A stretch of 64,000 bases of DNA from Alloalcanivorax venustensis ISO4 (lineage in GTDB: Bacteria > Pseudomonadota > Gammaproteobacteria > Pseudomonadales > Alcanivoracaceae), in assembly GCF_015356855.1 (NCBI RefSeq), contig NZ_ARXR01000007.1:1-64000 (forward strand), read 5' to 3'. The notes beneath the pieces are model-generated. The model did no database searches. It saw only the letters and a program-made list of their open reading frames with translations, and had not been told where the DNA came from. The translations under genes and the position numbers were made by a program. The stretch's first letter is position 1. Each line of letters starts with the position of its first letter. Shown in pieces: positions 1 through 8,114 of the stretch.

Positions 1-313
1 CGATCCCGCCGAGCCCGGCGCCGCCGCCCGCGCGGAACGGCGCGGCCTCGACCTGCACGCCCTGACCGCCGAGCTGAGCCGCCGCGAATGCAACGAGGTG
101 CTGGTGGAATGCGGCGCCACCCTGGCCGGGGCCTTTGTCCGCGAGGCCCTGTTCGATGAGCTCATCGTCTACCTGGCCCCCACGCTGCTGGGCGCCGACG
201 CCCGCGGCCTGCTGGATCTGCCGTTCGACCGCATGGACCAGCAGATCCGCCTGCAATGGAGCGACCTGCGCCGCGTCGGCGACGACCTGCGCCTGACGCT
301 CACCCGACCGTAA
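1..313 (+). CDS. ribD: RibD C-terminal reductase domain (5' end outside window)
   Basis: About 103 residues at the C-terminus of the bifunctional riboflavin enzyme RibD (deaminase/reductase) are present; the reading frame is open from base 2 and the start lies upstream. The segment LVECGATLAGAFVREALFDE followed by a YLAPTLLGADA stretch is the typical end of the NADPH-dependent reductase domain, which reduces the ribosyl side chain of the pyrimidine intermediate. The missing N-terminus would carry the zinc deaminase. It stops at 311-313 and a DJ-1 gene follows 13 bases on. The other riboflavin genes lie 8 kb downstream, so the pathway genes are split here. Confidence 0.85.
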   Translation, partial: DPAEPGAAARAERRGLDLHALTAELSRRECNEVLVECGATLAGAFVREALFDELIVYLAPTLLGADARGLLDLPFDRMDQQIRLQWSDLRRVGDDLRLTLTRP

Positions 314-326
314 ACGGAGGCGGCCC

Positions 327-911
327 ATGACCCTGAACGTGGGGGTGTACCTGTACCCCGGTGTGGAACTGCTCGACTTCGCCGGCCCCTGCGAGGTGTT
401 CACCACCGCCAACCGGCTGGCCCCGGAGGGCGCGCCGTTTTCGGTGTTCTCGGTGGCCGCTGAGCGGCGGCCGGCCACCAGCCGCGCGGGCGTGGTGATT
501 CAGCCGGATTACAGCTTCGCGGATCATCCCCCGATCGACGTTCTGCTGGTGCCCGGCGGCGTGGTGGACGAGGTCATGAACGAGGCGGCCGTGGTGGGCT
601 GGATCGCGGAAGTCTCGGCGGCGGCGCGGCTCACCGCCTCGGTCTGCAACGGCGCCTTCCTGCTCGCCGCCGCCGGTGTCCTGGACGGCCGCCGGGTGAC
701 CACCCACTGGGAAGACATCGACGCTTTGCGCACCCGGTTCCCGGCGCTGACGGTGGAGGACGGGCCGCGCTGGGTGGATCAGGGCGAGGTGGTCACCTCC
801 GCCGGCATTTCCGCGGGCATTGATATGAGCCTGCATCTCGTGGAACGGTTACAGAGCCGTACCCTGGCCGCCGCCACGGCACGGCAGATGGATTTTCACC
901 GGGCGAGCTGA
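327..911 (+). CDS. DJ-1/PfpI family protein
   Basis: The 194-residue protein has the class I glutamine amidotransferase-like fold of the DJ-1/PfpI superfamily. The nucleophile-elbow cysteine is visible as C107 in SVCNGAFLLA, and an acidic residue near position 18-23 (DFAGPCE) fits the second conserved site. The family includes isonitrile hydratases, proteases, chaperones and amidotransferase-like domains of AraC regulators; this copy has no DNA-binding domain. A Shine-Dalgarno GGAGG lies about 7 bases before the ATG. It follows ribD by 13 bases and may be cotranscribed. The specific substrate cannot be read from the sequence; isonitrile hydratase-like is one possibility. Confidence 0.8.
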   Translation: MTLNVGVYLYPGVELLDFAGPCEVFTTANRLAPEGAPFSVFSVAAERRPATSRAGVVIQPDYSFADHPPIDVLLVPGGVVDEVMNEAAVVGWIAEVSAAARLTASVCNGAFLLAAAGVLDGRRVTTHWEDIDALRTRFPALTVEDGPRWVDQGEVVTSAGISAGIDMSLHLVERLQSRTLAAATARQMDFHRAS

Positions 912-932
912 TTTCGGGGGGAGGTCGCCGTC

Positions 933-1670
933 ATGCAATGCCCCAAATGCGAGCACCCGCGAGGCGCCGGGGACACCACCTGTGGCGGCTGCGGGCTGGT
1001 CTTTCACAAGTACGAAGCCTACCTGGAGCGCCAGCGCGAGCTGCGGGAAAATCAGACGCCGCCGGGCCCGGACCGCGCCGAGCGCCTGAAAGCGTTTTTC
1101 CAGAGCCTGCTGGTGCCACCGGATACCCTCTACCGTTACCCGGCCCTGTACGCGCTGCTCTGGGTGGGTCTGGTGGTGTGGGGCTGGAGCTACATCACAC
1201 AGAGCCTCCACCAGCTCGGTTACCAGCCCGCCTTCCTGCACAACGTGAACCTGCCGTTCCACGAAGCCGGGCACGTGATCTTCGGCCTTTTCGGCCAGTT
1301 CATCGGTTCCCTGGGCGGCACCCTGGGGCAACTGCTGGTGCCGGTGATTTGCGGCATCGCCCTGCTGCGGCGCCACGACACCTTCGGCGCCAGCGTCTGC
1401 CTGTGGTGGTTCGGCGAAAACTTCCTCGACATCGCGCCCTACATGGCCGACGCCCGTGCCGGCGAGCTGCCGCTACTGGGCGGCAACTACGGCAAGTCCT
1501 CCCCCTACGGCTTCCATGATTGGGAATTCATTCTCGGCGAGACCGGGCTGCTGGCCTGGGACAAGACGCTGGCGGCGCTGACGCTGAACAGCGGCAGGGC
1601 GATCATGGTGCTGGCCATGGTGTGGGGCGCCTGGCTGCTATGGCGGGGCTGGCGCCGGCAGCGCGGCTGA
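933..1670 (+). CDS. Zinc-ribbon membrane protein with a HEAGH metalloprotease-like motif
   Basis: 245 residues. The N-terminus is a four-cysteine zinc ribbon (CPKC near residue 3 and CGGC near residue 18). A linker leads to a hydrophobic segment at about 68-90, then FHEAGHVIFG, which resembles the HExxH metal site of membrane metalloproteases, and further hydrophobic stretches including one at the C-terminus. A strong GGAGG ribosome site precedes the ATG. I recognise no named family. Hydrolytic activity is an inference from the HEAGH motif only, and the zinc ribbon could instead mediate protein contacts. It ends two bases before the stop of the opposite-strand diguanylate cyclase. Confidence 0.7.
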   Translation: MQCPKCEHPRGAGDTTCGGCGLVFHKYEAYLERQRELRENQTPPGPDRAERLKAFFQSLLVPPDTLYRYPALYALLWVGLVVWGWSYITQSLHQLGYQPAFLHNVNLPFHEAGHVIFGLFGQFIGSLGGTLGQLLVPVICGIALLRRHDTFGASVCLWWFGENFLDIAPYMADARAGELPLLGGNYGKSSPYGFHDWEFILGETGLLAWDKTLAALTLNSGRAIMVLAMVWGAWLLWRGWRRQRG

Positions 1671-1672
1671 CC

Positions 1673-2941
1673 TCAGGAGGCGATGGCGACCACGCCGCGG
1701 CCGCGGTCCTTGGCCTGGTACAGCGCCTGGTCGGCACGGCGCAGGGTGCGCCGCCAGTCGTCGTCGGTGAGCTCCGCGAACCCCATGCTGGCGCCGATGC
1801 GCAGGTCCTCGCTGTCGCCGGCGGGGATGCTTTCGAACGCCTCCAGCAGGCGCCGGGCGATGGAGTCCGCCGCGTCCGGGTTGGCGTCCGCCAGAAACAC
1901 CACGAACTCGTCGCCGCCCCAGCGGCAGGCGATGTCGCCGTCGCGCATGGTGTGGTCGATGCGTTGCGCCACGGCGCGCAGCAAGGCATCGCCCCGGGTG
2001 TGGCCGAAGCGGTCGTTAACGACCTTGAAATGATCCAGGTCGATGAACAGCAGACCGCCCCGGGCGTGGGGGCCGAGGCCGTCCAGATGGCTTTCCAGAA
2101 AGGCGCGGTTGAACAGCCCTGAAAGCGGGTCACGGGTGGCCTTGTCCGCCAGGTGCCGCAGCTGGTGGTCGGTCTCGGTGCGCTCGCTGAGCGTGCGCGA
2201 ATAATGAATCACCATCGCCGCCAGCGCCGCCACCTGGAACGCCACGAACCCCGGCGTCAGCGCGCTCAGCGGCAGCAATTCCACGCCCATCTCGCGCAGG
2301 GTGTCATGCACCCCGGTGAGAAACACCAGCACGAAGCCGATCACCGTCAGCCACCAGGCCAGGGTGCCGCCGGTGCGCCGGGCGCGGCGCACCATCCGCC
2401 AGTTGGTGTAGCTGAACGCCACCATGCACAGCACGAAGAAGGGCGCGCCGGCGGCGCCGTAATCCGCGAACACCTGGCTGCCCTCGATGGTGGGCCGGTT
2501 GCTGGCGATGATCAGCGCCGGATGATCCACCCACAGCACGCTGGCCAGCAGGGCGCCGCCCAGGTAAATCGCCGCCAGCCGCCAGCGCGGCTCGTGCCGG
2601 CGGCGCAGCACCCGGTGCATGCAGATCAGCGCCGCCAGCCCCATCATCACCGCGCTCAGCGCCACGCGGTAGGGCGTCATCACCGCGTCCAGGTCGCCGG
2701 TCACGGCGTCGATCCGCGAGGTCAGATCGCCGGCGATGTACACCGTGGCGCACAGGTTGGCCAGGGCGAACTGCAGCGCCGCCGGCGCCTCCCGGTCGCG
2801 GTACAGATACAGCGCCAGGGTGAACACACTCAGCAGCAGCAACAACGCCACGGCCGCGCCGGTGGCCATGATGTTCAGCCACAGCGTCCAGGTATTCGTC
2901 CCGGCGCCGGCCAGGAAGGTGGAAGCAGAGTGTTCGGGCAT
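1673..2941 (-). CDS. Membrane-bound GGDEF diguanylate cyclase
   Basis: 422 residues from the ATG at 2941. The open frame continues to a TTG at 2995, but the extra 18 residues are unconvincing. The N-terminal half carries about six hydrophobic segments without a recognised sensor domain name. The C-terminal GGDEF domain has an intact RWGGDEFVVFL active site around residue 340, preceded five residues upstream by RDGD, which fits the RxxD product-inhibition site. It therefore probably makes cyclic di-GMP from GTP at the inner membrane with feedback control. The gene is convergent with the zinc-ribbon gene and stands alone. The input signal is unknown. Confidence 0.9.
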   Translation of the reverse strand: MPEHSASTFLAGAGTNTWTLWLNIMATGAAVALLLLLSVFTLALYLYRDREAPAALQFALANLCATVYIAGDLTSRIDAVTGDLDAVMTPYRVALSAVMMGLAALICMHRVLRRRHEPRWRLAAIYLGGALLASVLWVDHPALIIASNRPTIEGSQVFADYGAAGAPFFVLCMVAFSYTNWRMVRRARRTGGTLAWWLTVIGFVLVFLTGVHDTLREMGVELLPLSALTPGFVAFQVAALAAMVIHYSRTLSERTETDHQLRHLADKATRDPLSGLFNRAFLESHLDGLGPHARGGLLFIDLDHFKVVNDRFGHTRGDALLRAVAQRIDHTMRDGDIACRWGGDEFVVFLADANPDAADSIARRLLEAFESIPAGDSEDLRIGASMGFAELTDDDWRRTLRRADQALYQAKDRGRGVVAIAS

Positions 2942-3120
2942 GGTTTCCGGGGCGACTAAAAAATGAGCGGCAAGAATACCAAAAACACCCGTCAAAACCG
3001 TTGTTTCTTCGTTTCAGCTTATTCGGGACACGTCTCTGTGGCTTTGGGCTCTTTACCAAGCGGCTTTTGCTTTCTCCGGGTGGCCAGGGCTAAGCTCCTG
3101 AGAAAAATGAGGGCCTCACC

Positions 3121-3447
3121 ATGACCACCGGAACCTTTCGCCTGCTGCTCGTGCTCTGGGCGGCGCTGTTCGCGCTGCTGTTCGTTGTGATCGTGATTCC
3201 GCCGCTGATCGGTGACCCGGATCTGCTCGCCGCCATCAGTGCCGGTTTCGTCAATCCCTATGCCACCGGCTATTCCCTGGACACCATCATGTGCTGGGTG
3301 GTGCTCACCACCTGGGTGGCTTACGAAGCGAAGGCCCGGCCGGTAAAACACGGCTGGATCGCGCCGCTGCTGGGGCTGGTGCCCGGCGTCGCCACCGGCT
3401 TCGCCGTCTACCTGCTGTTGCGGCTCAATTCAGGCACCAATAAGTGA
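3121..3447 (+). CDS. DUF2834-like small integral membrane protein
   Basis: 108 residues with three predicted transmembrane segments (about 7-27, 52-70 and 82-102) and a mid-region [19 protein letters not shown] typical of DUF2834-like proteins, whose function is unknown. The ATG follows GAGGGCCTCACC, a usable ribosome site. Its TGA stop overlaps the GTG start of the next gene (GTGA), so the two are probably translationally coupled. A small role in membrane physiology or transport is possible, but nothing in the sequence identifies a substrate. Confidence 0.7.
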   Translation: MTTGTFRLLLVLWAALFALLFVVIVIPPLIGDPDLLAAISAGFVNPYATGYSLDTIMCWVVLTTWVAYEAKARPVKHGWIAPLLGLVPGVATGFAVYLLLRLNSGTNK

Positions 3448-3770
3448 TTACACCGCTTCTCTACATCGCCGCCGCCCTGGCGGAAATCGCCGGCTGCTTT
3501 TCGGTCTGGGCCTGGTGGCGGCTGGAGAAAACGCCGCTGTGGCTGGTGCCCGGCCTGGTCAGCCTGGCGCTGTTCGCCTGGCTGCTCAGTCTCGTCGACA
3601 CCGACTACGCCGGCCGTGCCTACGCCGCCTACGGCGGCGTCTATATCGTTATGTCGCTGCTCTGGTTGTGGCTGGTGGAGCAGCGCGCCCCGGACCGCTG
3701 GGACCTGCTCGGCGCCACCATCTGTCTGCTCGGCGCCGGGGTCATTCTGTTCGGCCCGCGCGGCGCCTAA
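3444..3770 (+). CDS. ynfA: YnfA (UPF0060) small membrane protein
   Basis: 108 residues forming four hydrophobic helices. The pattern [16 protein letters not shown] near the N-terminus, [19 protein letters not shown] in the middle and [20 protein letters not shown] at the C-terminus identifies the YnfA/UPF0060 family, which is distantly related to small multidrug-resistance transporters. The GTG start overlaps the stop of the preceding DUF2834 gene. Its own 3' end overlaps the 3' end of the convergent LysR gene by four bases. Drug export has been proposed for some members but is not demonstrable here. Confidence 0.88.
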   Translation: MITPLLYIAAALAEIAGCFSVWAWWRLEKTPLWLVPGLVSLALFAWLLSLVDTDYAGRAYAAYGGVYIVMSLLWLWLVEQRAPDRWDLLGATICLLGAGVILFGPRGA

Positions 3771-4648
3771 CGCAACCCCAGCACCCACTCCCGCACCGCC
3801 GCGATGGCGGGCTCGCGCAGCCGCTCTTCCGGGTACACCAGGTGGAACGGCTTGGCGTGCAGGTCCGGCCCGAACGGCTGCACCAGCCGGCCGCGGGCCA
3901 GTTCGTCGGCGATCAGCGCCTTGCTCATCAGGGCGATGCCCTGACCGTCCAGGGCGGCGGTGATGGTGTGGGTCTCGTCGGAGAACACCAGGCCGGCGCC
4001 CATGTCCAGGTCGGGCACCCGCGCCAGCTTTTGCCAGGTCGTCCAGCTCAGCAGGGCGCCGGAATGGCTGGGCGGCTGGTAGTGCAGCAGGGTGTGCCGG
4101 TGCAGATCGTCGTGCCGGGTGATGCCCAGGGTCGGGCTGCAGGCGGGGACAAAGACGTTATCGAACAGCTTCTCCGACACCAGCCCGGGCCAGTGGCCGT
4201 CCCCGTAGCGGATCGCCATGTCGGCGGCGACGCCGTCCAGCGCCACCAGGTCGTGGGAGATCCGCAGGTTCAGATTCAGTTGCGGGTGGCGGTCACGCAG
4301 CAGGCACACCCAGGGCAGCAGAAAACGCCCGGCCACCGCCGGGATGGTGGACAGCGTGACGGTCTGGTGGCCCGGGTCGTGGCGCAGCCGGGCCACCGTT
4401 TCCGCGAGGGTATCGAACGCCTCGCTGGACGCCGTCAGCAGGGTCTGGCCGGCGCCGGTGAGCACCAGCTGGCGCGGTTTGCGCACGAACAGGGCCACGC
4501 CCAGATAGTCCTCCAGTTGCCGCAGTTGGTGGCTGATGGCGGTGGGGGTCACCGACAGTTCCTGGGCGGCGGCTTTGGCGCTGCGGTGGCGGGCCGCCGC
4601 CTCGAAGGCGCGCAGGGCGGACAGGGAGGGCAGTTTGCGGGCGCTCAT
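3767..4648 (-). CDS. LysR-family transcriptional regulator (GcvA-like)
   Basis: 293 residues. The N-terminal winged helix-turn-helix spans about residues 6-65 ([20 protein letters not shown] ... [14 protein letters not shown]), the arrangement seen in the GcvA/AmpR-like branch of LysR proteins. The remaining residues form the substrate-binding-like effector domain. It is transcribed divergently from the azoreductase gene at 4796, the classic layout for a LysR regulator and its target. The intergenic region holds a palindrome with the T-N11-A character of LysR boxes 27 bases before this start, so autoregulation and control of azoR are likely. The effector is unknown, perhaps a quinone or aromatic compound. 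Confidence 0.9.
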   Translation of the reverse strand: MSARKLPSLSALRAFEAAARHRSAKAAAQELSVTPTAISHQLRQLEDYLGVALFVRKPRQLVLTGAGQTLLTASSEAFDTLAETVARLRHDPGHQTVTLSTIPAVAGRFLLPWVCLLRDRHPQLNLNLRISHDLVALDGVAADMAIRYGDGHWPGLVSEKLFDNVFVPACSPTLGITRHDDLHRHTLLHYQPPSHSGALLSWTTWQKLARVPDLDMGAGLVFSDETHTITAALDGQGIALMSKALIADELARGRLVQPFGPDLHAKPFHLVYPEERLREPAIAAVREWVLGLR

Positions 4649-4674
4649 GGGGTGCCTTATGGATGAGTTTTATT

Positions 4675-4689
4675 TTGCCTTCACGGCAA
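4675..4689. promoter_or_regulatory. Candidate LysR operator palindrome
   Basis: TTGCC-TTCAC-GGCAA is a perfect five-base inverted repeat with a five-base centre and contains a T-N11-A core, the usual LysR recognition form. It sits in the 147-base gap between the divergent LysR gene (start 4648) and azoR (start 4796). A second short palindrome, GGCTTTAAGCC, is at 4708-4718. Assignment rests on form and position only. Confidence 0.45.
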
Positions 4690-4795
4690 GAATTCATCGT
4701 TTGTCGCGGCTTTAAGCCTCCGGTTTCATGGGAAGCCTGTCAAGCAGGAGTGAGATCAGCTCACCTGCAAGCCAACCCTGACCGGAGACAATGCC

Positions 4796-5497
4796 ATGAC
4801 CCGCTTATTGCACCTCGACGCCAGCCCCCGCCCCGGACGTTCCGGCACCCACGAGCACGGCTCGCACAGCCGGCGGCTGAGCCACCACTTCATCGAGCAC
4901 TGGAAAGCCGCCCGGCCGCGGGATGCGGTGACGCGCCGGGATCTGGGCGTCCGGCCGCCTTCGCTGCTGAACGTGGAGTGGATCGAAGCCGCCTTTACGC
5001 CGTCGGCCCAGCGCCCCGCCGCCCTGCAGCAGGTGCTGGCGGAGAGCGACAGCCTGGTGGACGAGGTGATCCAGTCCGACGTGCTGGTGCTGGGCGTGCC
5101 GCTGTACAACTACAGCTACCCGGCGGCGTTCAAGGCCTGGATCGACCAGATTGTGCGCGTGGAGCGCACCATCTATTTCGATCCGGCCAACATCGATCAC
5201 CCGGTGGGCCCGCTGCTCAACGACCGGCCGCGCCACGCGGTGATTCTGTCGTCCCGGGGCGGGTTCGGCCTGGGCGCCGGCGGCCCGCTGGCGCACCTGA
5301 ACCATCTGGAAGCCAGCGTGCGCACCGCGCTGGAACTGATCGGCATCGGGCACTTCCATGAGATCGCCATTGAGTACCAGGAGGAGGGCGGCGAGCGGCT
5401 GGACGCGTCGGTACGCGACGCCCTGGCCGAGGTGGAGCGGCTGGTGGCCCGGCTGCAGCGGGACGCTTTCCCCGTGCCGCGGGCGGTATCCGCGTGA
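4796..5497 (+). CDS. azoR: FMN-dependent NADH-azoreductase family protein
   Basis: 233 residues with the flavodoxin-like fold of AzoR. The N-terminal phosphate-binding LLHLDASPR, the PLYNYSYPAAFKAWIDQIVR segment near residue 100 and the SSRGGFGLG stretch near 155 are family hallmarks. Enzymes of this type reduce quinones and azo dyes using NADH in the cytoplasm. A GGAG ribosome site lies 8 bases before the ATG. The gene is divergent from a LysR regulator that probably controls it. The protein is longer than E. coli AzoR (about 200 residues), with extra residues at the C-terminus. True substrates are likely quinones or nitroaromatics. Confidence 0.88.
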   Translation: MTRLLHLDASPRPGRSGTHEHGSHSRRLSHHFIEHWKAARPRDAVTRRDLGVRPPSLLNVEWIEAAFTPSAQRPAALQQVLAESDSLVDEVIQSDVLVLGVPLYNYSYPAAFKAWIDQIVRVERTIYFDPANIDHPVGPLLNDRPRHAVILSSRGGFGLGAGGPLAHLNHLEASVRTALELIGIGHFHEIAIEYQEEGGERLDASVRDALAEVERLVARLQRDAFPVPRAVSA

Positions 5498-5498
5498 T

Positions 5499-5512
5499 GC
5501 CGGGGCCCCGGC
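5499..5512 (+). terminator. Weak hairpin after azoR
   Basis: GCCGGGGCCCCGGC is a perfect 14-base palindrome starting two bases after the azoR stop, followed by GTTTGGTTT. It could act as a terminator, but the loop is tight and the T-tract is interrupted. Confidence 0.3.
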
Positions 5513-5518
5513 GTTTGG

Positions 5519-5531
5519 TTTACACTGTAAG
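5519..5531. promoter_or_regulatory. TetR operator-like site 1
   Basis: TTTACACTGTAAG contains the palindrome TTACACTGTAA. It shares the form TTTAC-N3-GTA with two sites upstream of the nitronate monooxygenase gene and lies 45 bases before the tetR start, which suggests autoregulation. Confidence 0.5.
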
Positions 5532-5575
5532 CCTTTGCCGTCCGGCCCTGTGCCCGCAGACCATGGAGCGCCCCG

Positions 5576-6202
5576 TTGCCCAAGAAGCCGAAAACCGACC
5601 AGGAGATCGCCGCCTTCCGCGAGCGCGTCTGCGAGGTGGCCACGGAACTGTTCGTGGAGCGCGGACCGGATAACGTCACCATGCGGCAGATCGCCGCCGG
5701 GGTGGGCGTCAGCCCGATGACGCCGTACCGCTATTTCCAGGACAAGGACGAGATTCTCGCCACCGTGCGCGCCGCCGCGCTGGACCGCTTCGCCGCCGCT
5801 TTGGAGGCGGGGCTGGCCCAGGGCAGCGACGCCCGCGAGCGCGCCCGCGCCATCGGCGACGCCTATGTGCGCTTCGCCACCGAGCATCCGGCGGCCTACC
5901 AGCTGATGTCGGAGATCTCCCAGGTCGACGAGAGCCGCTACCCGGAGCTGGTGCGCGCCAGCCGCCGCGCCCGGGAGACCATGGTCGGCTATGTGCGTGA
6001 TATGATCCGCGAAGGGATGATGGACGGCGACGCCGACCTGATCGGCTATATGTTCTGGTCCACCCTGCACGGCATCGTGGTGCTGGACATGGCCGGGCGG
6101 CTGGGCGGCGAGATCGACGCGGACACCCTGCGCAAGAAAACCATGCGCACCCTGCTGGCGGGCATGGCGGTGTCGCCGCCGCGCCGCGACGACGAATCCT
6201 GA
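5576..6202 (+). CDS. TetR/AcrR-family regulator
   Basis: 208 residues. The N-terminal helix-turn-helix occupies roughly residues 15-62 (VTMRQIAAGVGVSPMTPYRYF is the recognition region), followed by an all-helical ligand-binding domain. The start is a TTG with a GGAG seven bases upstream; the nearby ATG at 5563 is out of frame. The gene precedes the nitronate monooxygenase gene by 172 bases on the same strand. Three TTTAC-N3-GTA sites, one before this gene and two before the monooxygenase, suggest it represses both. The ligand is unknown, possibly a nitroalkane or a fatty-acid derivative. Confidence 0.9.
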   Translation: MPKKPKTDQEIAAFRERVCEVATELFVERGPDNVTMRQIAAGVGVSPMTPYRYFQDKDEILATVRAAALDRFAAALEAGLAQGSDARERARAIGDAYVRFATEHPAAYQLMSEISQVDESRYPELVRASRRARETMVGYVRDMIREGMMDGDADLIGYMFWSTLHGIVVLDMAGRLGGEIDADTLRKKTMRTLLAGMAVSPPRRDDES

Positions 6203-6259
6203 CCGAATCGCTCACCGGCGGACGCCAGCCGATGTCAGGAAGCGCTTGATTTTATAAAA

Positions 6260-6272
6260 TGTACGTTGTAAA
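6260..6272. promoter_or_regulatory. TetR operator-like site 2
   Basis: Read on the minus strand this is TTTACAACGTACA, matching TTTAC-N3-GTA. It lies 103 bases before the nitronate monooxygenase start. Confidence 0.45.
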
Positions 6273-6336
6273 TATTTGCCTTCCGAACCGGACGCCGTGC
6301 CAGAGCACGATCCCCGGTTTATCCGAATTCGAAAGA

Positions 6337-6349
6337 TTTACAAAGTAAA
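6337..6349. promoter_or_regulatory. TetR operator-like site 3
   Basis: TTTACAAAGTAAA is a perfect five-base inverted repeat with a three-base centre, 26 bases before the monooxygenase start. Its centre is 77 bases from that of site 2. Confidence 0.5.
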
Positions 6350-6374
6350 CGTCACCCACTTAACAGGAATCGCC

Positions 6375-7346
6375 ATGTCTCTGCCCCCGGAAATCGCCAA
6401 ACGCCTGCGGCTGCCCGTGATCTGCTCGCCGTTGTTCATCATTTCCAACCCGGACCTGACCATCGCCCAGTGCAAGGCCGGGGTGGTGGGCTCGTTCCCG
6501 TCGCTGAACGCACGGCCGCTGTCGCAGCTGGACGAATGGCTGGCGCGCATCACCGAGGAGTTGGCCGCCTGGGACCGGGAGCACCCGGACCAGCCGTCCG
6601 CGCCGTTCGCGGTGAACCAGATCGTGCACAAGACCAACGACCGTCTGGAGAAAGACCTGGAGCTGTGCGAGAAGTACAAGGTGCCGATGGTGATCACCTC
6701 CCTGGGCGCCCGTGAAGAGCTCAACCAGGCGGTGCACGGCTGGGGCGGCACGGTGATGCACGACATCATCAACGACCGCTTCGCCCGCAAGGCCATCGAG
6801 AAGGGCGCCGACGGCCTGATCGCGGTGGCGTCCGGCGCCGGCGGCCACGCCGGCCAGCTGTCGCCGTTCGCGCTGATCCAGGAAATCCGCCAGTGGTTCG
6901 ACGGCCCGCTGGCCCTGTCCGGCTCGATCGCCAGCGGCTCCTCGGTGCTGGCGGCCCAGGCCATGGGCGCGGATCTGGCTTATATCGGTTCGATGTTTAT
7001 CGCCAGTGAGGAGGCCAACGCCGACCAGGCCTACAAGCAGATGATCGTCGACAGCAAGGCCACCGATATCGTCTACAGCAACCTGTTCACCGGCGTGCAC
7101 GGCAACTACCTGGCGCCGTCCATCGCCAAGGCCGGGCTGGATCCGGCCAACCTGCCGGAAAGCGACCCGTCGGCGATGAATTTCGGCTCCGGCGGCAGTT
7201 CCAAGGCCAAGGCCTGGAAAGACATCTGGGGCTGCGGCCAGGGCATCGGCGTGGTGGACGCGGTGCGCCCGGCGGCCAATATCGTCGACCAGCTCGCCGA
7301 CGAGTACCACGCCGCCGCCAAGGCGCTGGACGCCAAGCGCTACTAA
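6375..7346 (+). CDS. Nitronate monooxygenase (2-nitropropane dioxygenase family)
   Basis: 323 residues from the ATG at 6375, which has an AGGAA ribosome site five bases upstream; the longer open frame from 6276 has no support. It is a TIM-barrel FMN enzyme. The SGAGGHAG segment near residue 155 is the signature of nitronate monooxygenases, and LALSGSIASGSSVLAAQAMG is the phosphate-binding region. Family members oxidise nitronates such as propionate 3-nitronate, and many detoxify nitroalkanes. The neighbouring TetR gene and shared operator-like sites suggest inducible expression. Sequence does not fix the exact nitronate class or substrate. Confidence 0.88.
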   Translation: MSLPPEIAKRLRLPVICSPLFIISNPDLTIAQCKAGVVGSFPSLNARPLSQLDEWLARITEELAAWDREHPDQPSAPFAVNQIVHKTNDRLEKDLELCEKYKVPMVITSLGAREELNQAVHGWGGTVMHDIINDRFARKAIEKGADGLIAVASGAGGHAGQLSPFALIQEIRQWFDGPLALSGSIASGSSVLAAQAMGADLAYIGSMFIASEEANADQAYKQMIVDSKATDIVYSNLFTGVHGNYLAPSIAKAGLDPANLPESDPSAMNFGSGGSSKAKAWKDIWGCGQGIGVVDAVRPAANIVDQLADEYHAAAKALDAKRY

Positions 7347-7355
7347 GGCTTGTAA

Positions 7356-7374
7356 CGCGCTCCCAGGGAGCGCG
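7356..7374. terminator. Perfect 9-base inverted repeat between convergent genes
   Basis: CGCGCTCCC-A-GGGAGCGCG lies between the stop of the nitronate monooxygenase (7346) and the stop of the convergent nitroreductase (7384). The hairpin could end transcription in both directions, but there is no T-tract, so rho-independent function is uncertain. Confidence 0.35.
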
Positions 7375-7383
7375 CGCCAGCCG

Positions 7384-8016
7384 CTAAAGACGCCGGGCCA
7401 GGGCTTCCCTGGGCCGGCGTACTTTTTTCTGGCCCGCCTGACGGTCGTTGTCGGTGTCCCGGTAGCCCAGGCCCATCAGCGCCACACTGCGCAGCCCCTG
7501 CTCGCGCAGGCCCAGCAGCTGGTCCAGCCCGGGCGGATCGAAGCCCTCCATGGGCGAGGCGTCGACCCGCTCCATGGCCGCCGCCGCCAGCGCCATGCCC
7601 AGCCCGATGTAGGCCTGGCGGGCGGCCCACTGAAAGCCTTCCTCCTCGGAGGCGAAGCCGGCCATCTTGCCTTTCACGGTGTTCTCCAGCCCGGCCAGCG
7701 CGTCCCGGGGCAGGTCGCGCTCACGGGCGATCAAATCCACCATTTCCTCGACCTGGGCCTCGGTGACCGGGCTCCAGGCAGCGAAAATGATCAGGTGCGA
7801 GCACTCGGTGATCTGCGGCTGGTTCATCGCCACCGGCGCGATGCGCCGGCGCAGCTCCAGCGGCTCGGCGACCAGCAGGGTGTAGGGCTGCAGGCCGAAG
7901 GACGACGGCGCCAGCCGGGCCGCCTCCAGAATGCGCTCCACTTTCTCTTCGGGGACCTTTGCCCCGGTCATGCGTTTGGTGGCGTAGCGCCAGTTGAGGG
8001 CGTCTTCAAGCGTCAT
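7384..8016 (-). CDS. NAD(P)H-dependent nitroreductase family protein
   Basis: 210 residues from the ATG at 8016, with GGAG six bases upstream; a 29-residue extension in the open frame is not needed. The N-terminal NWRYATKRMTG motif and AARLAPSSFGLQPY are typical of the FMN-binding nitroreductase fold (NfsB/DrgA-like). Members act as cytoplasmic dimers that reduce nitroaromatics, quinones or enals. It converges on the nitronate monooxygenase gene, placing two enzymes acting on nitro compounds side by side. The natural substrate cannot be inferred. Confidence 0.87.
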   Translation of the reverse strand: MTLEDALNWRYATKRMTGAKVPEEKVERILEAARLAPSSFGLQPYTLLVAEPLELRRRIAPVAMNQPQITECSHLIIFAAWSPVTEAQVEEMVDLIARERDLPRDALAGLENTVKGKMAGFASEEEGFQWAARQAYIGLGMALAAAAMERVDASPMEGFDPPGLDQLLGLREQGLRSVALMGLGYRDTDNDRQAGQKKVRRPREALARRL

Positions 8017-8114
8017 GGGGACTCCAGTGTCGAAACAGTGCCGGTTCGCGGGTAAGCCGTTATCCTCTCCGGTATCGAGGCACAGCGTCCACACCCGCAA
8101 CACGGAGAAAGATC

